Shown here: in pieces, positions 61,035 to 64,000 of the stretch
Numbering within the stretch: position 1 is the stretch's first letter
Layout: the number at the start of each line of letters is the position of its first letter
DNA from: Stercorarius parasiticus
Taxonomy: Eukaryota > Chordata > Aves > Charadriiformes > Stercorariidae
DNA: 64,000 nt
Direction: 5' to 3'
Assembly (NCBI GenBank): GCA_013396915.1
Contig: VWZL01000284.1
Coordinates: 43,276 to 107,275, forward strand
Notes under the pieces: generated by a model
Seen by the model: only the letters and a program-made list of their open reading frames with translations
What the model was told of the DNA's origin: nothing
Database searches by the model: none
Translations under genes and position numbers: made by a program

Positions 61035-62231
61035 AGGAGCAGCTTCTCTTGGGTTATTTTGCAGCATAAAGGCAGAGTTTTGGGTGGAAGTGCCTGAAAT
61101 GGCATATATGGGAGGTTAGTCTCTGCCACCCCATCGCCCGTCCTGCAGCTCCATCGCTGGTGCCAGGTCTCCGTCTCTCCCGGCGGCTGGGTGAGCAGGA
61201 GGTGCAGGGATGTGGCAGTGGCCTGGACTCACCAGGGACACTAACGAAGGCTGGAAGCCATAACAGAGGACCCTCAGGAAGTACCTGGTTAGGAACACTT
61301 GCTAATTTGGATTCCCGGATTTGAAATATGATGATGATTATTACATATTTTTAACGTTGTTATTGCCTGGACCTGGCTAACAGCTGCCTCAGGTCTGTTA
61401 GAGGCTAATACTTTTTATTTTCCTTCCCTCCTACGTACCAAAGGTCAGGAGAAGTTAAGTGAAAGGGATTTGCAAGAGTTACGGGCCCATTATTAATACG
61501 AAATAAAAGATGTATGGCTAAATCCATCAAGCCTAAAATTACAATTGGGCACAAATAAGCCCAGTGAAGGAAACAATGGAAGGAACAGCAAAAACAAACT
61601 GCACACCCAAGCACTAAACTTCTGAAGCAGTTAAACAAGGTTAGGAAAATAGCTCTCAGATCTCTGAAGACAAGAGGGTTTCTGTTCTCTTCTCTTAAAT
61701 TTGGTCAAAGAGGATGAATGAGAGAATCGCCATTCCCATTTGAGTGAAATGCCGTGATTTAAAAAATTGCTCTTACTCCAGTTCAGGTGAAATCCCAGAA
61801 TTTGAAGATTTGTTGTGTAAAAGAATGTGTCTGAAATGATAATTTTGATGCACTTTGGCTGAATGTATCCAACGCGATTCAGCTGCTGCATTGTGCACCG
61901 TGCAGGAACTCGCCTCTCATAAATTACAATGAGATTTTAAATGGGAACATAAAAAACCCTTCGTGCTGTTAAGGACCTTGCTGAAACACTCTTTTGTTTC
62001 AAATTTCTTTTCTAAACTGAAGGCAAGAGTAGTTACTCAGTTCCCGTGGCTTTTCTTAGTTTTGCTGGATGTCCCATAAGAGAATATTCTACCCCAAAAG
62101 CTCTGCCCACCAGCTGCAGATCACTGGCCTGGGAGCACGCAGGTGCCTGATAGTACTGTGACCCCATGGGGCATCTTTTAGGGTTTAGGAATCTTTGGAG
62201 TGTGTGGAAACGCCTTCCAAAACGCACCAGG

Positions 62232-62750
62232 GCAGGTCACCTGGAGTACTGTGTCCAGCTCTGGAGCCCTCAGCACAAGAAGGACGTGGACCTGTTGGAG
62301 CGGGGCCAGAGGAGGCCACGGAGATGATCCAAGGGCTGGAGCCCCTCTGCTATGAGGACAGGCTGAGAGAGTTGGGGGGGTTCAGCCTGGAGAAGAGAAG
62401 GCTCTGGGGAGACCTTAGAGCCCCTTCCAGTCCCTGAAGGGGGCCTACAGGAAGGATGGGAAGGGGCTGTTGGCAAGGGCATGTAGCGATAGGATGACGG
62501 GCAATGGTTTTAAAGAAGAGCAGGGTGGGTTTAGATGGGACATGAGGAAGAAGCTCTTTACACTGAGGGTGGTGAGACACTGGAAGAGGTTGCCCAGAGA
62601 GGTGGTGGAGGCCCCACCCCTGGAGACATTCAAGGCCAGGCTGGATGAGGCTCTGAGCAACCTGATCTAGTGGGAGATGTCCCTGCTGACTGCAGGGGGT
62701 TGGACTAGATGGCCTTTAGAGGTCCCTTCCAACCCAACACATTCTATGAT
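62232..62750 (+). mobile_element. CR1 LINE 3' end, mosaic: type B upstream, type A downstream
   Basis: Starts gcaggtcacctggagtactg and ends cccaacacattctatgatc. The 5' half has type B words (gagaccttagagccccttcc). After ggcctacaggaaggatggg it switches to type A (ggggctgttggcaagggcat, then ctgctgactgcaggggg). The frame GFKEEQGGFRWDMRKKLFTL and [20 protein letters not shown] is open on the plus strand. The structure is the same as in the copy at 51941. Confidence 0.94.
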
Positions 62751-64000
62751 CATTGCCCTGATGGGACATTGTACCAGCTGAGGAGTCCTGTGTAAAACAA
62801 CCAACTGCGAAATAATGTGCTGTGATTTTATTAACATAAAATCCCTTCACTTATTCTGCAGAAAATAAGCTTGGGAAAATAAGGTGGTGCAGCCAGGCTG
62901 CTCCCAAACTGCCCTGGAGCCCGAGCATCCCTTGTGCCAGAGGGACTTTTTGTTCCTGTGCTTGGAAGGCAGCACAGGATGGGCAGAGGTGGCCTCCGGG
63001 TGCATCCCTTTCAGCGTGGCACCTTTTCCTGCTCTGCCCAGGGGTCTGCAGCTCCAGAGGACAGCAGCATATCTGCACTATTAAGAGGAAAAGCAGGAAA
63101 GCTGTGGAGAAGAGGAATCCCAGCATCTGTGGGAATCTCCTGGAGAAGTCAGTTTACCAGACAGGTTTTTGTTGCACCGGGCTGTTTGTGCAGGAGGATA
63201 TCTGCTCCCTTTCAGCCATTTCTGACCCTCTTTGATGGCCTGGGCTGACTCACTTGTCACACTAACATGGTTATGCTTTTGTTTTGTAGTGTTTGGTTAT
63301 TTTTGATTAAGAAATACTGCCTGTTTGCTTTGGCAGTGGTGCTCGTTGGATTGATGCGGCGTTTTTTTTAGCTGGAGTGTTTATTCAGCCTCTTGGATTC
63401 TTTCTCAGGGGTGGGGTGGGATGATCCAAACCCATCAGTATGCTGGTGATCCATGAGGACTTGTGAAAGGTTTGAGCCAGGGTCTCTTCTGATGGAAACC
63501 ACCGGCTTCCTCCACTTCCAAAGGCCAGGCTCTGGGGATGAGACAGAGAGGCTTAACTGATTCCCATCCAGGCAAGAAACCTGGGCCACAGAAGGAGACG
63601 GCTGCAGCACGAGAAGGGGAGCGAGGAACCCACTGCCTTAAGTCAAGCACTGGTGCACCCTCTCAGTCCAAATGCTCAGCGGGTACAAATGCCCTGGGTA
63701 GATCTGGCTGATGGCATCGTAAAACACCTTCAGCTTTTTGTTCTTGGCCCTGAGAATTGCTGATTTCTTGCCTTTCCACATTGTCTGTTTGGACTTTTTT
63801 ATTCCTCCCTGTCTCAGGGAGACAAGGGCAACTGTGACTTACTGCTCAGCACGTCCCTTGCAGCCAGCGATGGGTTGTCACAAGCTTTTCTCCATTAATA
63901 TCATGCTCCTCTGCCGGGACTATCAAAAGTTTTATCCTAGGCATTTTCTTGGGTTGGAGCTCCCATGTGCTTCATCTCGAAGTCCCCATGTTGCAACACC
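62751..64000. other. GPC3 last intron to the window end, no gene seen
   Basis: No gene or repeat recognised. No sequence matching the GPC3 C-terminal exon was found up to the window edge. Confidence 0.7.

Larger units (their letters stand above)
57521..62231. other. GPC3 last intron, late part, no gene seen
   Basis: No recognisable gene. The block 57890-58140 next to the CR1 5' end is AT-rich with several TAAT cores and could be regulatory. The minus-strand open frame at 57487-57891 overlaps the CR1 end and matches no family I know. Contains an N at 60909, a 28-bp tandem duplication at 60926-60981 and a GGCA run at 61018-61034. Confidence 0.7.

Noticed and set aside
1..64000. CRISPR arrays, bacterial operons, phage or integrated viral genes
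   Set aside because: No spaced direct repeats, no compact coding strings and no viral LTR or capsid-like frames were seen. The repeats present are CR1 and simple repeats.

Overview
The window looks like a bird nuclear genome. It is a 64-kb slice of one very large gene, almost all intron, seeded with CR1 LINE retrotransposons of the avian type (3' ends in short ATTCTATG-like repeats, 5' ends truncated). No bacterial, phage, plasmid or organellar features are visible. The species cannot be told from the sequence.

The only host coding sequence I can support is two plus-strand exons of glypican-3 (GPC3), a GPI-anchored heparan sulfate proteoglycan that modulates Wnt, Hedgehog and growth-factor signalling. 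The first (13499-13619) encodes the end of the glypican core domain. The second (34331-34484) encodes the acidic stalk with two Ser-Gly heparan-sulfate attachment sites. Splice phases fit at each visible junction: the first exon completes a split codon at its start and ends in phase 0, and the second starts in phase 0 and ends in phase 1. The final exon, with the GPI signal, was not found in the remaining 29.5 kb, so the window runs from inside one intron, through two exons, into the last intron.

Layout: 1-13498 upstream intron with four CR1 pieces; 13499-13619 exon; 13620-34330 a 20.7-kb intron with five CR1 pieces and an AT-rich, motif-rich stretch at about 18.9-20.4 kb that looks like conserved regulatory DNA; 34331-34484 exon; 34485-64000 last intron, with no recognisable CR1 for its first 10.5 kb and then six CR1 elements. 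These include a 2-kb antisense CR1 (54899-57520) split by a sense CR1 that left a 5-bp target duplication. That inner element contains the one large assembly gap (346 N). Single N bases lie at 22868 and 60909.

CR1 accounts for roughly 9 kb (about 14 percent). Nine elements lie in the gene's sense and six in antisense. All are fragments, and three of the four copies that retain the reverse-transcriptase catalytic box have lost one aspartate of it.

I did not find an undescribed biological system. The observations most worth following are the nested CR1 pair, two CR1 copies sharing a mosaic structure, an inverted CR1 pair bracketing the first exon, candidate intronic enhancers, and G-quadruplex-prone tracts.
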